A stretch of 64,000 nucleotides of DNA from Anaerococcus sp. Marseille-Q7828 (GCF_949769285.1 NZ_OX458331.1:310001-374000), one strand, 5' to 3'. Positions 8,603 to 18,442 are shown, counted from the stretch's first letter. Numbers and translations are program-made. Notes: generated by a model not told the origin, from the sequence alone.

Positions 8603-11239
8603 TCAAAAATCAAGTTTTGTGGTTCTAATCTCAAATGGACTTAGTTTGCCCTTATTAATCTTGCGATCATCTGGCTTTTGTCCTAGTATATCGTAATTTT
8701 CTCCGTCAAGCCTTGGTAAATCCTTATCGTAAGCACTTGGATTGTAAGTTCTAAAAATAGGGTCTCCCTCATAGTTTCTATAAAGGATAGAATATAAGTT
8801 TTCTCCAAGGTCTATATCTGGAACTCTTGGACTAAAGGCAGTCGGGTCGGTGTTTTTATCTATTTGAACCTTAAAAAATGGTACTCTCTCTTTCAAAGCT
8901 TTTTGTATAGAAAGAGATGGGTTTTGGTCAAATATATCAAGATATAGGTTAAATTCCATATCAGCCAAGTCACCCAAAAGTTGGGCATCTGGTGTTGGGA
9001 AATATCCCCAGTCTCCAAGCTCTCCAGTAGACCTAAATAGAGTTAGGTATAGACCCTCATCTTTTATTTGCTCGTATTCTGCTATGCCAATAGTGGATAC
9101 CGTAAAGCCTTTGTCAGATTGATCTTTTACTTGAATATACCTGTTCAAATTTTGTGAATAATCTGGGTTTTCCCACGTTTTTGGATGGTAAGCAGATCTT
9201 TTGACGGTTTCAAAGATACTTTCTGGATAAATAAAATCTGACTCTAATGTGTGGCCAAATAACAACCTCATCCTATGGTCCTTGGCCATATTTTTAAGCT
9301 TGATTTTGATATCCATTGTTGATTTTTCATCATAAATGATAATTTCTTTGTAAATTTCTATCTTTACATAATCTTTTGACCTTTTTGCCTGCCTAAATGG
9401 TAGACCTACTAGGGTAACTTGCTCTTCAAACAAGGTCTGGTCTGCGGATTGTGGTATAGAAATTTCCTCTGTAAGCTTTATGATGTACTTGTCATTTTCC
9501 CTTAAGACAACTTTTTCTATGAGCTTGCCACCCAAAACCCTTAGATTATCGTAAGACTTTTTATAGATATACTCATTTCCTATATCTCCACTATCTTCAA
9601 CCATCAAAACATTGGTATAAGATTCATTTGTCCTCTTATCCTTGATGTCCAAAGAAGCATTGTCATTTATTTTTATTTGGTAGAAGTCATTTTCAATCAA
9701 ATCCTTTTCATAAGAGATGATTTCGTACTTGCTTTTTCCTTCCACTAATCTAAATATTTTCTTTTCATATGGCCTAAGTTTAGCCATAAACTTTACATTA
9801 ACTTGCCTTGAAAAATAAGGCTTGCGGAAGACATCTTCTGGCAGTTCATATCCAAAGTTTGTGCCAATATCTGTGATTTGAGCAGGTATTTCATTGCCAT
9901 CATCATCGACTAAAGTTAGATCTGGCAAATCAATTTCTTTAAGTTTTTTGATAACTTCTGGGAAATTCGCACCAAAAAATTCCTTCATATAGTCTAGGTC
10001 AATGGATACAATCCTAGTTCTTTCATATGGTAGCGTATTTATTAAACAGAAGCTCACATCATCTGAGTCATTGTAGGTGTTTTTTGCTATAAATTCTCCT
10101 AGCTTTTGGTCAAGGTAATCAAGAGCCTCAGCCGCATCTTTGAACCTTCTCCTGTTGCCATCGTGGACGGAATCTATAGAGCATCCACAAATGCTGTCGT
10201 GTGGGTGGTTGGAAATAAGTCTTTCGTAGATGTAGTCAATTCTATCATGAGGATAATCTTCTCTCTTGCCAAAGATGGTAAGAATGGGTTGAGTAACTTC
10301 TTCAAGTCTCATCTCTAAGTTTTTGTTCATATGTTTGAGATAGTACCTAGATGAAGAGGTTCCTTGCAGGGTGTACCATCCATCTGTAGTCTGACTACGA
10401 AGCTCACCAGTAATCTTGGCAAGTTTTTTTCTATCTACTTCTTTATTTACTGCCTCATAGTACAAGTCTAGGTTTGAGTGGACAAAGTCGTAATCATCAT
10501 ACATGGTGTTAAGCTTTTCTATTATCTCTCCAATGTTTTTTTGTACTGGTGAGTGGTCGCAACCATTCATTAATAGAAGTTGGTTTGTCGAAGCGTATTT
10601 TTCCATGTCAGCTATTTTTTGGTCCATGTATTTTCTAAGCTTATCTTCCTTGCTAGGTATATCTACTCCATTGCAATACCAATTAGCAAAAAGTATTCCC
10701 AATACTTCTGACCCATCATTTGATTGCCAAATAAGTTCAGAATTTTTGGATGTGTAATCTTCTATAACCGCATTGTCAAAACCTGTTGCCTTGACCCCAC
10801 GGCCAAAGTAAGAGACATCAATGCCAGCCTTATTTAAAATCTGCGGAGCTTGGCCAATGTTGCCAAAGGTATCTGGGAAATATCCAATGCTAGCTGGTTT
10901 TCCCCAGCCACTAGATTTTTTGATGCCTAGGCTTAAGTCCTTGACATTTGATTCTCCACTGGTCAAAAATGCATCTTGTAAGATATACCAAGGACCAATT
11001 ATTATCCTTCCAGATTTTATTAATTCTTTTAATATTTCCTTATTTTCTGGTCTAACTTTGAGGTAATCTTCTATGGGCAAATACTGGCCATCAAATTGGA
11101 AATACTTGAAACGAGGATCTTCACAAGCTTCAATAAGTCCATCAACTAGGTCGACCAGACGCATAGTATGATTTTCTAAAGGCAAATACCATTCCCTATC
11201 CCAATGGGTGTGGGATATGATGTGGACTGTTTTTTTCAT
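8603..11239 (-). CDS. GH38 alpha-mannosidase
   Basis: This 878-residue protein is the length of bacterial GH38 enzymes. The zinc site is visible: His12 and Asp14 in HTHWDREWY, the nucleophile Asp123 in GYFPDTFGN, and the distal His in NHPHDSICGC. After the catalytic barrel come the helical mid-domain and C-terminal beta-sandwiches. It hydrolyses alpha-mannosides, in pneumococcus alpha-1,3-linked mannose of N-glycans (known from the homologous family). It is cytoplasmic (no signal sequence). One base separates it from the GH84 stop, and GH125 follows 10 bp later, so GH84-GH38-GH125 is one transcript. Confidence 0.93.
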   Translation of the reverse strand: MKKTVHIISHTHWDREWYLPLENHTMRLVDLVDGLIEACEDPRFKYFQFDGQYLPIEDYLKVRPENKEILKELIKSGRIIIGPWYILQDAFLTSGESNVKDLSLGIKKSSGWGKPASIGYFPDTFGNIGQAPQILNKAGIDVSYFGRGVKATGFDNAVIEDYTSKNSELIWQSNDGSEVLGILFANWYCNGVDIPSKEDKLRKYMDQKIADMEKYASTNQLLLMNGCDHSPVQKNIGEIIEKLNTMYDDYDFVHSNLDLYYEAVNKEVDRKKLAKITGELRSQTTDGWYTLQGTSSSRYYLKHMNKNLEMRLEEVTQPILTIFGKREDYPHDRIDYIYERLISNHPHDSICGCSIDSVHDGNRRRFKDAAEALDYLDQKLGEFIAKNTYNDSDDVSFCLINTLPYERTRIVSIDLDYMKEFFGANFPEVIKKLKEIDLPDLTLVDDDGNEIPAQITDIGTNFGYELPEDVFRKPYFSRQVNVKFMAKLRPYEKKIFRLVEGKSKYEIISYEKDLIENDFYQIKINDNASLDIKDKRTNESYTNVLMVEDSGDIGNEYIYKKSYDNLRVLGGKLIEKVVLRENDKYIIKLTEEISIPQSADQTLFEEQVTLVGLPFRQAKRSKDYVKIEIYKEIIIYDEKSTMDIKIKLKNMAKDHRMRLLFGHTLESDFIYPESIFETVKRSAYHPKTWENPDYSQNLNRYIQVKDQSDKGFTVSTIGIAEYEQIKDEGLYLTLFRSTGELGDWGYFPTPDAQLLGDLADMEFNLYLDIFDQNPSLSIQKALKERVPFFKVQIDKNTDPTAFSPRVPDIDLGENLYSILYRNYEGDPIFRTYNPSAYDKDLPRLDGENYDILGQKPDDRKINKGKLSPFEIRTTKLDF

Positions 11240-11240
11240 A

Positions 11241-12530
11241 TTATTCCTCTATCAATTTGTGGTAAATTTCATCAAGTGATTTTGATGTTATAACCTGCCT
11301 ATCTATAAGCTCATCTTGGGTAAATTCTTTATAGATTTTTATAGTATAGGATTTGCTCGTATCATAAAGTTCCTTTGCTTTTTTATCTTCTCCATTTATA
11401 GCTTCCTTTACGGCTAATAATAGATATTTTAAGCTTTCAAAGAAAGGAATTACTTCATCATATAATTTTTGATTAGAATAATTTTGCTCATAGAAATCTA
11501 TTGCAGTAACTTTCTCATCTATAAGTCTTATGACTTCATCATTATCAGCCTTATCAAAAGCTTCATTGATTTTAGCTTCTTCTAGGTATTTTTTATTCTC
11601 TTCCCTCTTATAAATATCAGATCCATAGAAAGAGTCAGATATGATGAAAAGTTCTTTTGCAACACTCTTATCCAGATAGTCAAGTCCTCTTTTGAAGGCT
11701 TCTATTGGTTCATAGTTTTCTGGGTCTTTGTAAAGCTCTGCTGCTTGGTAGATGGAAAGTTTTGATAATTCAGCTTGATTCATTGGGTTTAGTACAATAA
11801 AGTCGTAGTTGAAATCTTTGCTATCAAAGAATTCAAAAACTTCCATAAATATTTCACCACGTTTGTAGTCATTAACTGGCCAATTAAACCAAATATGTGG
11901 TTTTTTGTCCAAAAGTTTTATAAAGGCTTCATTTGCATCATGTCTTAAAGGAGTGACAACATCATATCCTGTCCACATAATGTTTAAATTATCAATATTT
12001 CTAAACATATCATAGTATTCTTTGCCTTTTTCATCTATCCAAGCTTGGTTATACCATGGGTTAACAAATATCAAGTCCTTGTTATCATATTTAGAAATAT
12101 GTTCTATTAGATCTTTAACAAGTCTTAAGTGATATTTCCTATCTTCATAGGCTTGATTGCGATCAACATCGTCCATACAAAGGCCAAAGCTATTTACTCC
12201 AACTTCATGCAATTGATCATATTTTTTGAATATTTTTTCAATTTCTTGATCATAGTCAGCCCATTTTATTAAGTTTTGTCCTGGATGGATAGCCCAGACA
12301 AATTCTATATTTTTTTCTGTTGCGGTTTCTTGTAATTTTTTTAATTCATCAAGTTTTTCTGCTGTATATGGCTCTCTCCATTTAACATTGTGGTAAGGGT
12401 CATCTTTTGGCGCATAAAAGAACTGGTCCATACCTACTTCTGATAGAAATTCTATAAGGGATTTTCTTTCTTCAAAAGTCCAAGGTATACTGTAAAATCC
12501 TTCTATAATACCTGTTTTGATTTTTGTCAT
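11241..12530 (-). CDS. GH84 beta-N-acetylglucosaminidase, cytoplasmic
   Basis: A 429-residue protein opening with the GH84 signature GIIEGFYSIPW (residues 7-17). The catalytic pair is Asp120-Asp121 in LCMDDVD, as in substrate-assisted N-acetylglucosaminidases. A helical C-terminal part follows the barrel. Unlike the well-known secreted clostridial hyaluronidase-type enzymes, it has no signal peptide and no carbohydrate-binding or dockerin modules. It probably removes GlcNAc from imported oligosaccharides, the job done by GH20 enzymes in some other N-glycan loci. First gene of the operon; AAAGGAG precedes the ATG. Confidence 0.88.
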   Translation of the reverse strand: MTKIKTGIIEGFYSIPWTFEERKSLIEFLSEVGMDQFFYAPKDDPYHNVKWREPYTAEKLDELKKLQETATEKNIEFVWAIHPGQNLIKWADYDQEIEKIFKKYDQLHEVGVNSFGLCMDDVDRNQAYEDRKYHLRLVKDLIEHISKYDNKDLIFVNPWYNQAWIDEKGKEYYDMFRNIDNLNIMWTGYDVVTPLRHDANEAFIKLLDKKPHIWFNWPVNDYKRGEIFMEVFEFFDSKDFNYDFIVLNPMNQAELSKLSIYQAAELYKDPENYEPIEAFKRGLDYLDKSVAKELFIISDSFYGSDIYKREENKKYLEEAKINEAFDKADNDEVIRLIDEKVTAIDFYEQNYSNQKLYDEVIPFFESLKYLLLAVKEAINGEDKKAKELYDTSKSYTIKIYKEFTQDELIDRQVITSKSLDEIYHKLIEE

Positions 12531-12582
12531 TTTTACTCCTTTAGAAACTACTTTTCTTATTTTCTAAATATATTTATAAATA

Positions 12583-12598
12583 TTGTAAGTTCTTACAA
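12583..12598 (-). promoter_or_regulatory. Palindrome in the GH84 operon control region
   Basis: TTGTAAG, two bases, CTTACAA: a perfect seven-base inverted repeat about 53-68 bp upstream of the GH84 ATG. Its minus-strand TTGTAA could serve as a -35 with an AT-rich -10 about 17 bp on. It looks like an operator for a local repressor, RpiR being the nearest candidate. No second copy was seen at the other promoters of the locus. Confidence 0.4.
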
Positions 12599-12615
12599 AA
12601 GTCCTTAGAAAACTA

Positions 12616-12652
12616 GAGACTTATACACAAAAGTGCATAAGTCCCTTTTTTT
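12616..12652. terminator. Hairpin terminator downstream of the binding-protein gene
   Basis: GACTTATACAC and GTGCATAAGTC form an eleven-base stem with one mismatch around an AAAA loop. A seven-T run follows on the plus strand; on the minus strand the tail is the less regular TCTAGTTTTC. It ends the importer operon just before the GH84 promoter. Confidence 0.6.
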
Positions 12653-12657
12653 ATCTA

Positions 12658-14229
12658 CTATTTTTCCCAAGCATCAAGTTGATTTTGAACTTCAGTTATT
12701 GCTTTTTCGATTCCTGCTGTTTTTAGTTGATCTAAAAATTCATTGTAGTAAGATTCGTCGAAAGCACCTGTTTTAAGGTTTATAAAGTATTTTGATGTTG
12801 TAGCTTCAATATTTTCAAGTTCACCTTGGATAGGTGTTTTGTCAATATTAAATCCAAGTGTTGGAGAAGCAACAAGTTTTGATTCAAATTCTTTTACTTC
12901 TTCATCAAATTCTGGATCGCCAAGTCCTACGCCACCAGCCATTGGTGTTCTGTTATACATTGATAGGTATTGGAATGCAGCTACATCGTATACTTCTGTA
13001 GACTCGCCAAGTCTTTTAACTTTGCCATCTTCAAGTTCATAGTCTTCGCCTTCAACACCGTATGATAGTAAGTCTTGAAGTTTCTTGTCTGTGAACATTC
13101 TGTTGATAAAGTCTAAAGCTTCTTCTTTATTTTCAGTTTGGCTGTTTACAGATACTAATTTACCTGTTGCTTTGCCATTGTCGATTACTATTGAATCACC
13201 AATTATTGAAGATAATTTTTCTTCACCTGGTTGTGACCATACTGCTTGAGATCCTGGTTCACCTTCAGCTTGGCCTACAAGGTTTGATTCATAGCTTCCG
13301 TCAGCTTCACCTGGTTGTAGTTGTGGAGCATCTGGATTTATTAGACCTTCGTCATAAAGTTTTTTCATTTGGTCAATTTCAGCTTTGAAATCTTCGGATT
13401 CATAGATGCTATAAGCTACTAATTTTCCATCTTCTTCTTTAACACCTATACCAGAAGCAACTTCAAATACTGGGTTTTCTCTAGCGAATAGGTAGTCAGA
13501 AGCTACTATATATGGATATGGAGCATCTGGTTCATTTTCCTTAACTTCTTTTAAGTATGGTTCAATATCTGTTGTTGTTTTTAAATCTTCATATGGTACA
13601 TCATATTTTTCAACATATTCTTTGTTCCATACGAATTGGTTAGCTGCTACAACTCCTGGATAAGCTGATGGCAAACCATAAAGTGGTCCATTTATTCTTG
13701 AACCTTCTAGCATTCTATCGTCGATTAGTTCTGCAGCATCTTTTAGTTCATTGTCTAGGTAGTCATTTAAGTCTAGTAGAGCGTTTTGATCTGCTAGAGT
13801 CTTGTATGGACCTGCCCAGTTAGCTGTGAATGCTAAGTCCCAATCTTCACCAGAGTTAACTGCTAGTTGAAGTTTTTGTTGGTAATCACCCCAGTCATAG
13901 AAAACTGTGTCTATGTGATAACCTGCATCTTGACTATCTAAGTATTCGTTTATAGCAGCTACAACTTCAGCATGTCTTGTTGGTTCTCCACCTATATTGA
14001 AATAGGTAAGTGTTGGAACTTCGCCATCTGTTTCTGCAGTTTCTTTTTCGTCAGCTGCTTCTTCTGGTTTTTCTTCGTCAGCTTTTTCTTCTTCTGCTGG
14101 AGCAGTTTCAGTTGTTTCTGCCGCATTGTCTTTTTCTTCTTCAGCAGGTTTAGAAGCATCATTGCCACATGCTGTGATACCTAGTGCTAATGCTAAAATT
14201 AGTGCACTTTTCTTAAATTTGTTGTTCAT
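12658..14229 (-). CDS. Oligosaccharide-binding lipoprotein 1 (LplA/NgtS-like)
   Basis: A 523-residue ABC binding protein. The signal peptide ends in an ITAC lipobox with Cys21 as the lipidated residue. A Glu/Ala-rich linker runs to about residue 68. The body is a family-1 solute-binding fold of the large LplA/DUF3502 type, with motifs such as DWGDYQQKLQLA and WDLAFTANWAGPYK. It is close in layout to the binding proteins that capture N-glycans or other large glycans in Firmicutes. It is last in the importer operon and paralogous to the gene before it. The substrate is inferred from the surrounding glycosidases. Confidence 0.87.
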   Translation of the reverse strand: MNNKFKKSALILALALGITACGNDASKPAEEEKDNAAETTETAPAEEEKADEEKPEEAADEKETAETDGEVPTLTYFNIGGEPTRHAEVVAAINEYLDSQDAGYHIDTVFYDWGDYQQKLQLAVNSGEDWDLAFTANWAGPYKTLADQNALLDLNDYLDNELKDAAELIDDRMLEGSRINGPLYGLPSAYPGVVAANQFVWNKEYVEKYDVPYEDLKTTTDIEPYLKEVKENEPDAPYPYIVASDYLFARENPVFEVASGIGVKEEDGKLVAYSIYESEDFKAEIDQMKKLYDEGLINPDAPQLQPGEADGSYESNLVGQAEGEPGSQAVWSQPGEEKLSSIIGDSIVIDNGKATGKLVSVNSQTENKEEALDFINRMFTDKKLQDLLSYGVEGEDYELEDGKVKRLGESTEVYDVAAFQYLSMYNRTPMAGGVGLGDPEFDEEVKEFESKLVASPTLGFNIDKTPIQGELENIEATTSKYFINLKTGAFDESYYNEFLDQLKTAGIEKAITEVQNQLDAWEK

Positions 14230-14249
14230 ATTTCCCCCTAAAATTTTTT

Positions 14250-14276
14250 ATAAAAACTTTTTAATTAATAAAAAGT
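14250..14276 (-). terminator. Weak AT-only hairpin between the two binding-protein genes
   Basis: On the minus strand ACTTTTT and AAAAAGT pair around a six-base loop and are followed by TTTTTAT. It may attenuate read-through or stabilise the upstream message; with no GC pairs beyond one C-G per arm it is a weak stop. Confidence 0.3.
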
Positions 14277-14282
14277 ATTTAC

Positions 14283-15824
14283 CTACTTGTCTTCCCAGCT
14301 GTCTAGTTGTTTTTGAACTTCTTCTACAAGTTTTTCAATACCAGCTGTGTGAAGTTTTTCTACAAATTCTTCGTAATAAGCATCGTCAAATGCGCCTGTT
14401 TTGATATTACGTAGATATTGTTCTATGATTTGATATACATTTTCGTATTCTTTTTCGCTTCCAGCCTTATCAAAGTTAAATCCAAGTATTGGTGATGGCT
14501 TAACCCTTTCTAGATAAGTTTCTAGTAAAGCTTCTCTTTCAGCTTTATCTTCTTTTTCTGCTTTAACACTTGGTGTCATCATTTGTGATGCAAGGAAGGT
14601 AAAGCCTGGAACATCATATCCTGTATCTTCTATTGGTTCTATTGCCTCGTCTACTAGCTTGTAGTTAACGCCTTCGATACCATTTACTAGGTATCTCATC
14701 AGTACCTTATCGCTATACATTCTGTTGATAAAGTCCATTGCAAGTTCTGGATATTCACTTTGAGAGTTTATAGCCAGAAGTGAGCCTGTTGCTTTTTCGT
14801 TTGTTACATATACCATGTCACCGGCATATGATGAAACTACTGGAACTCCAAAGTTCTTAGTCCAAATATCGTCAGATTTTACTCCACCTTCACCTTTTCT
14901 TACTAGCCATGTTGGGCCATTGGCCAATTGACCAGCATCTATTTGTGGAGCTGATGGATCGATGTAGCCAGCGTCCATGTATTTTTTCATGGTGTAGGCT
15001 AGGTCTTTGTAGCCATCATCTTCCCAAACTGAGTAAGCAACAAGCTTCCCATCTTCTTCTCTAACTCCTACTCCAGGAGCTGCAGTAGATGTTGGAATTC
15101 TTGTCTGGAAGATAAAGTCATTTGCTATACCAAATGGATATTCTACTTCTGCTTCATTTTCTTTAACTTCTTTTAGGTATGGTTCTAAATCCTTTTCTTC
15201 TTTGATATCTTCTATTGGAATATCGTATTTTTCTACAAGGTCCTTATTCCATATGAAAAAGTCTGCTGGTGTGATATTATCAGCTGTTGCTGGCGCTCCG
15301 TAAAGTCTGCCATCTACTGAGGCTCCCTTTAGGACATCATCACTTACTAAATCAAGCATAGCTTGACCTTTTTCTTTAGCAAGGTCTGTGATATCTAAGA
15401 ATGCTCCCTTATCAACCATTTCCTTGTATGGACCTGCCCAGCTTGCTGTAAATGCTAGGTCCCAATCGTCACCAGCATTTGATGCTAGTTGAAGTTTTTG
15501 TTGGTAATCGCCCCAATCAAAGTATTGGAAGGCTATGTGATAGCCAGCATCTTGGCTGTCAAGGTATTCGTTTAAGGCAGCTGCTACATCATCTGTTGCA
15601 GGTTGTGGTGTACCGACATTGTAGTAAATAAGTGTTGGCACATCACCTTTTGCCAAATCTTTGTCTTCTGAATCTTTGTTATCCTCGCTAGCTTCTTTAT
15701 TTTCTTCGCCAGCTTCTTCTACTTTTGTATCGTCTGTAGAAGAATTCTTTTCATCTGCATTTTGACAAGATGTTACTAATAGCAAGGAAGCTAATAGTAT
15801 AGAAATTTTACTTTGAATTTTCAT
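14283..15824 (-). CDS. Oligosaccharide-binding lipoprotein 2 (LplA/NgtS-like)
   Basis: A 513-residue paralogue of the next gene, sharing long matching stretches (for example EYLDSQDAGYHI, DWGDYQQKLQLA, WDLAFTA). The lipobox VTSC gives lipidated Cys20, followed by an acidic, Ser/Glu/Lys-rich tether. It lies 20 bp after the second permease. Two binding proteins served by one permease pair suggest the importer accepts two related glycan classes, or that the copies are expressed or specialised differently (inference). Confidence 0.87.
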   Translation of the reverse strand: MKIQSKISILLASLLLVTSCQNADEKNSSTDDTKVEEAGEENKEASEDNKDSEDKDLAKGDVPTLIYYNVGTPQPATDDVAAALNEYLDSQDAGYHIAFQYFDWGDYQQKLQLASNAGDDWDLAFTASWAGPYKEMVDKGAFLDITDLAKEKGQAMLDLVSDDVLKGASVDGRLYGAPATADNITPADFFIWNKDLVEKYDIPIEDIKEEKDLEPYLKEVKENEAEVEYPFGIANDFIFQTRIPTSTAAPGVGVREEDGKLVAYSVWEDDGYKDLAYTMKKYMDAGYIDPSAPQIDAGQLANGPTWLVRKGEGGVKSDDIWTKNFGVPVVSSYAGDMVYVTNEKATGSLLAINSQSEYPELAMDFINRMYSDKVLMRYLVNGIEGVNYKLVDEAIEPIEDTGYDVPGFTFLASQMMTPSVKAEKEDKAEREALLETYLERVKPSPILGFNFDKAGSEKEYENVYQIIEQYLRNIKTGAFDDAYYEEFVEKLHTAGIEKLVEEVQKQLDSWEDK

Positions 15825-15844
15825 ATTACCTCTTTTTGTAAAGC

Positions 15845-16765
15845 TTATTCCTTAACAGCACCAAGGGTTAGCCCTGATATAAAATATCTTTGGAAGAAAG
15901 GATAGGCTATAAGTATTGGTGCTGTTGTGATAACTACTATTGCCATCTTTAGAGATTCTTGAGGAAGAGTCTTTTTTATCTCTCCTGCAAGAGATCCTAT
16001 GGCATCTTGCCTTATTGATAGGAAGTTGGTTGAGTTTTGGATTCTCATAAGCATGTATTGAACAGGCATCTTATCTTCGCTATCTATATAAAGCATGGCT
16101 TGGTACCAGTCATTCCAGTAACCCAAGGTTACAAAGAGTCCAACTGTCGCAAGTATTGGCAAGGATAGGGGCAGGATAATCTTAAAGAATATCTGCATTT
16201 CACTTGCCCCGTCTATGGTAGCAGCCTCTATTAGAGCTTTCGGTATAGACGTTTGGAAGTAGGTTCTCATCAAAATAATATTATATGGTCCAACTAGTAG
16301 TGGTAAGATTAGGGCCCACATACTATCTTTTAGACCTAGAAACTGTGTCATTATCAAATAGCTTGCTACAAGACCACCAGAAAATAGCATTGGTATTGTA
16401 GAAACTTTTGTGAAAAATCCTTTGTACTCATAATCATCACGGCTTAGGGCATATGCATACATGGTTGTAAGAACAAGGGCTATTACTACGCCGACAACTG
16501 TTATTATAACTGAGTTTTTGTAAGCAGTTGCTATTTGTCCGCCACCTTTAAATACATATTGGTAAGCTTCTGTAGAAAATTTTTCTGGTATTAGTTGGTA
16601 ACCATTTCTTCTGATAGTGTCTTCATCAGTAAATGAAATCATAACCACAAAGAGGAATGGCAATATAGCAGAAATTGTCAAAAGTACTAGGATTATGTTT
16701 AAAAATACATTTGATCCCTTACTAATCTTTAGAGGATCAAAATTGTTTTTCTTTACTTCTTTCAT
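15845..16765 (-). CDS. Sugar ABC transporter permease, YtcP/CUT1 type
   Basis: A six-TM permease of 306 residues with the binding-protein-dependent transport EAA loop (EAATIDGASEMQIFFKIILPLS) that docks to the ATPase. The ATG at 16765 is preferred to a TTG one codon earlier because GGAGGTGAT, a near-perfect anti-Shine-Dalgarno match, lies just before it. It pairs with the LplB-like permease nine bases upstream to form the membrane channel for the oligosaccharides caught by the two lipoproteins. Confidence 0.92.
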   Translation of the reverse strand: MKEVKKNNFDPLKISKGSNVFLNIILVLLTISAILPFLFVVMISFTDEDTIRRNGYQLIPEKFSTEAYQYVFKGGGQIATAYKNSVIITVVGVVIALVLTTMYAYALSRDDYEYKGFFTKVSTIPMLFSGGLVASYLIMTQFLGLKDSMWALILPLLVGPYNIILMRTYFQTSIPKALIEAATIDGASEMQIFFKIILPLSLPILATVGLFVTLGYWNDWYQAMLYIDSEDKMPVQYMLMRIQNSTNFLSIRQDAIGSLAGEIKKTLPQESLKMAIVVITTAPILIAYPFFQRYFISGLTLGAVKE

Positions 16766-16776
16766 CAATCACCTCC

Positions 16777-17790
16777 CTAGAATAAGGACCTTTGTGGGTC
16801 GTATCTTTTTACAATCTTATTTGAGAATAAGATCAAGATAGTACCTACAACAGATTGCAACAATGAAACTGCTGATGATAGTCCAATATCCCCTGATTCA
16901 AGTAAGGCTCTAAATACATATGTGTCAATAACGTTTGTTACATTGTACAAAGGACCTGAGTTTCTTGGCACTTGGAAGAATAGACCAAAGTCTGCTCTAA
17001 ATATATTTGCCAAGGATGTGATAAATATGATTGTTACAACAGGCCTTAGTAGTGGTATGGTGATTGATTTTGTCATCTGCCACTTAGTAGCCCCATCCAT
17101 GGCCGCAGCTTCGTAATAGGTCTTATCTATACCGGATAAGGCCGATAGATAAACTACAGTGTTATATCCTAGACCCTTCCATGAGTTGATCAAAACTAAA
17201 AATACTGGCCAAAATTTAGTATTTGTATACCAGTTCACACCATTTCCGCCAAGAGATGTAATCAGTTTGTTTAAAAGACCCTTATCTGGTGATAGGAATG
17301 CAAATACTGCATAACTTATAACAACCCAGCTTAGAAAGTGTGGTAAAAACATTGAAGTTTGATAAAACTTCGCTAATTTCTTGCTAAAAATTTCATGTAA
17401 GGCTATGGCTGTAAACATTGCAAGAACTATATTTACAACAATAAAAATAAAGTTATAGCCAATAGTATTTCTAATAATTATCCAAGCATCATTACTTCTA
17501 AAAAAGAACTTAAAGTTATCTAAACCTGACCATTCACTCATGTAGAGATTGTAGAAAAAGTTCTTTGAGAAGATTTTATATCTCTTAAATGGAATAATAA
17601 GTCCAAACATTGGCAGGTAAGCAAAAATTACAAACCAAATAAAAGCTGGCAAGGAAAAAACTAATAAGGGTAGATTTGTCTTAAATCTTTCTTTAAAAGG
17701 TTTTTTCTTAGCCTTTTTCTTATTCTCAATGCCAGGTTGGTTGGATATGGCTACATTTTCCATTTGATTATTAACTGGTTCTTTTTCCAT
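16777..17790 (-). CDS. Sugar ABC transporter permease, LplB type
   Basis: A 337-residue permease with a 25-residue charged cytoplasmic N-terminus and six TM helices. The EAA loop reads EAAAMDGATKWQMTKSITIPLLRP. LplB/YtcP permease pairs with DUF3502-type binding proteins are typical of importers for complex or long oligosaccharides. AAGGAGG precedes the ATG, and the YesL-like gene ends 10 bp upstream. Confidence 0.92.
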   Translation of the reverse strand: MEKEPVNNQMENVAISNQPGIENKKKAKKKPFKERFKTNLPLLVFSLPAFIWFVIFAYLPMFGLIIPFKRYKIFSKNFFYNLYMSEWSGLDNFKFFFRSNDAWIIIRNTIGYNFIFIVVNIVLAMFTAIALHEIFSKKLAKFYQTSMFLPHFLSWVVISYAVFAFLSPDKGLLNKLITSLGGNGVNWYTNTKFWPVFLVLINSWKGLGYNTVVYLSALSGIDKTYYEAAAMDGATKWQMTKSITIPLLRPVVTIIFITSLANIFRADFGLFFQVPRNSGPLYNVTNVIDTYVFRALLESGDIGLSSAVSLLQSVVGTILILFSNKIVKRYDPQRSLF

Positions 17791-17800
17791 ATCTTCCTCC

Positions 17801-18442
17801 TTAAATCTTCTTTATGGCATATTCATTAACTGTATTGATTAGGGCAGCAAATATTATTATAAATATAAGCATCCAAACACTATTTACTATGTATAGATTC
17901 TCAAATACTTCCCAAACTACAAAAATCAGAATAGTAAAAATAAAATATTTGTAGCTTAGTATCAGTGAATTTTTCACACTAGTGATTATCCCAACATATT
18001 CGCGGTGAGATGTTTGTAATATGGTATAAAAAATTATCCCCCTATAAAAATACAAAAGAATAATTCTCAAAATCCCAAAAACCGCACTAGTCTGTCCAAT
18101 AATACTCAAAGATCCATTTCCATAGTAGTAAAGGGCAAATAATAGGGTGTAAAGTCCGTATTTTGAAAGCCAGTCCTTGTTAAATACTTCCTTGAAATAA
18201 GGTGGGTAGACTTTCTTATCATTTACAAATGCTGCTGTAAAAGATATTGCTTGTCTTTCTAGGGCAAAGCCTAAAAGTCCAACTAAAGGTATGAAAATCA
18301 TAATATATGAGCTTATCGAACCTTCTACCAAAAGATCTATAGCAAAGATTGGCAAAAGTATCAGTTCGCTATAAAAAAAGCTAACCATCGCATAGATTAT
18401 GACTTCGCCTATTCTATATAGCCCCCTAGTAAATGACTCCAT
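17801..18442 (-). CDS. YesL/DUF624-like membrane protein
   Basis: A 213-residue protein with five or six hydrophobic helices. Small membrane proteins of the YesL (DUF624) kind are commonly encoded inside LplB/YtcP-type sugar importer operons; the position, size and N-terminal pattern fit, though I match it by layout more than by motif. The start codon overlaps the ATPase stop by one base (TAATG), so it is translationally coupled. The function of the family is unknown; an accessory role in transport is a guess. Confidence 0.55.
   Translation of the reverse strand: MESFTRGLYRIGEVIIYAMVSFFYSELILLPIFAIDLLVEGSISSYIMIFIPLVGLLGFALERQAISFTAAFVNDKKVYPPYFKEVFNKDWLSKYGLYTLLFALYYYGNGSLSIIGQTSAVFGILRIILLYFYRGIIFYTILQTSHREYVGIITSVKNSLILSYKYFIFTILIFVVWEVFENLYIVNSVWMLIFIIIFAALINTVNEYAIKKI

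Noticed and set aside
8593-8634. Longer N-terminus for the GH125 protein (14 extra residues)
   Set aside because: The ATG at 8592 has an ideal AAAGGAG four bases upstream; the extension overlaps the GH38 coding end.
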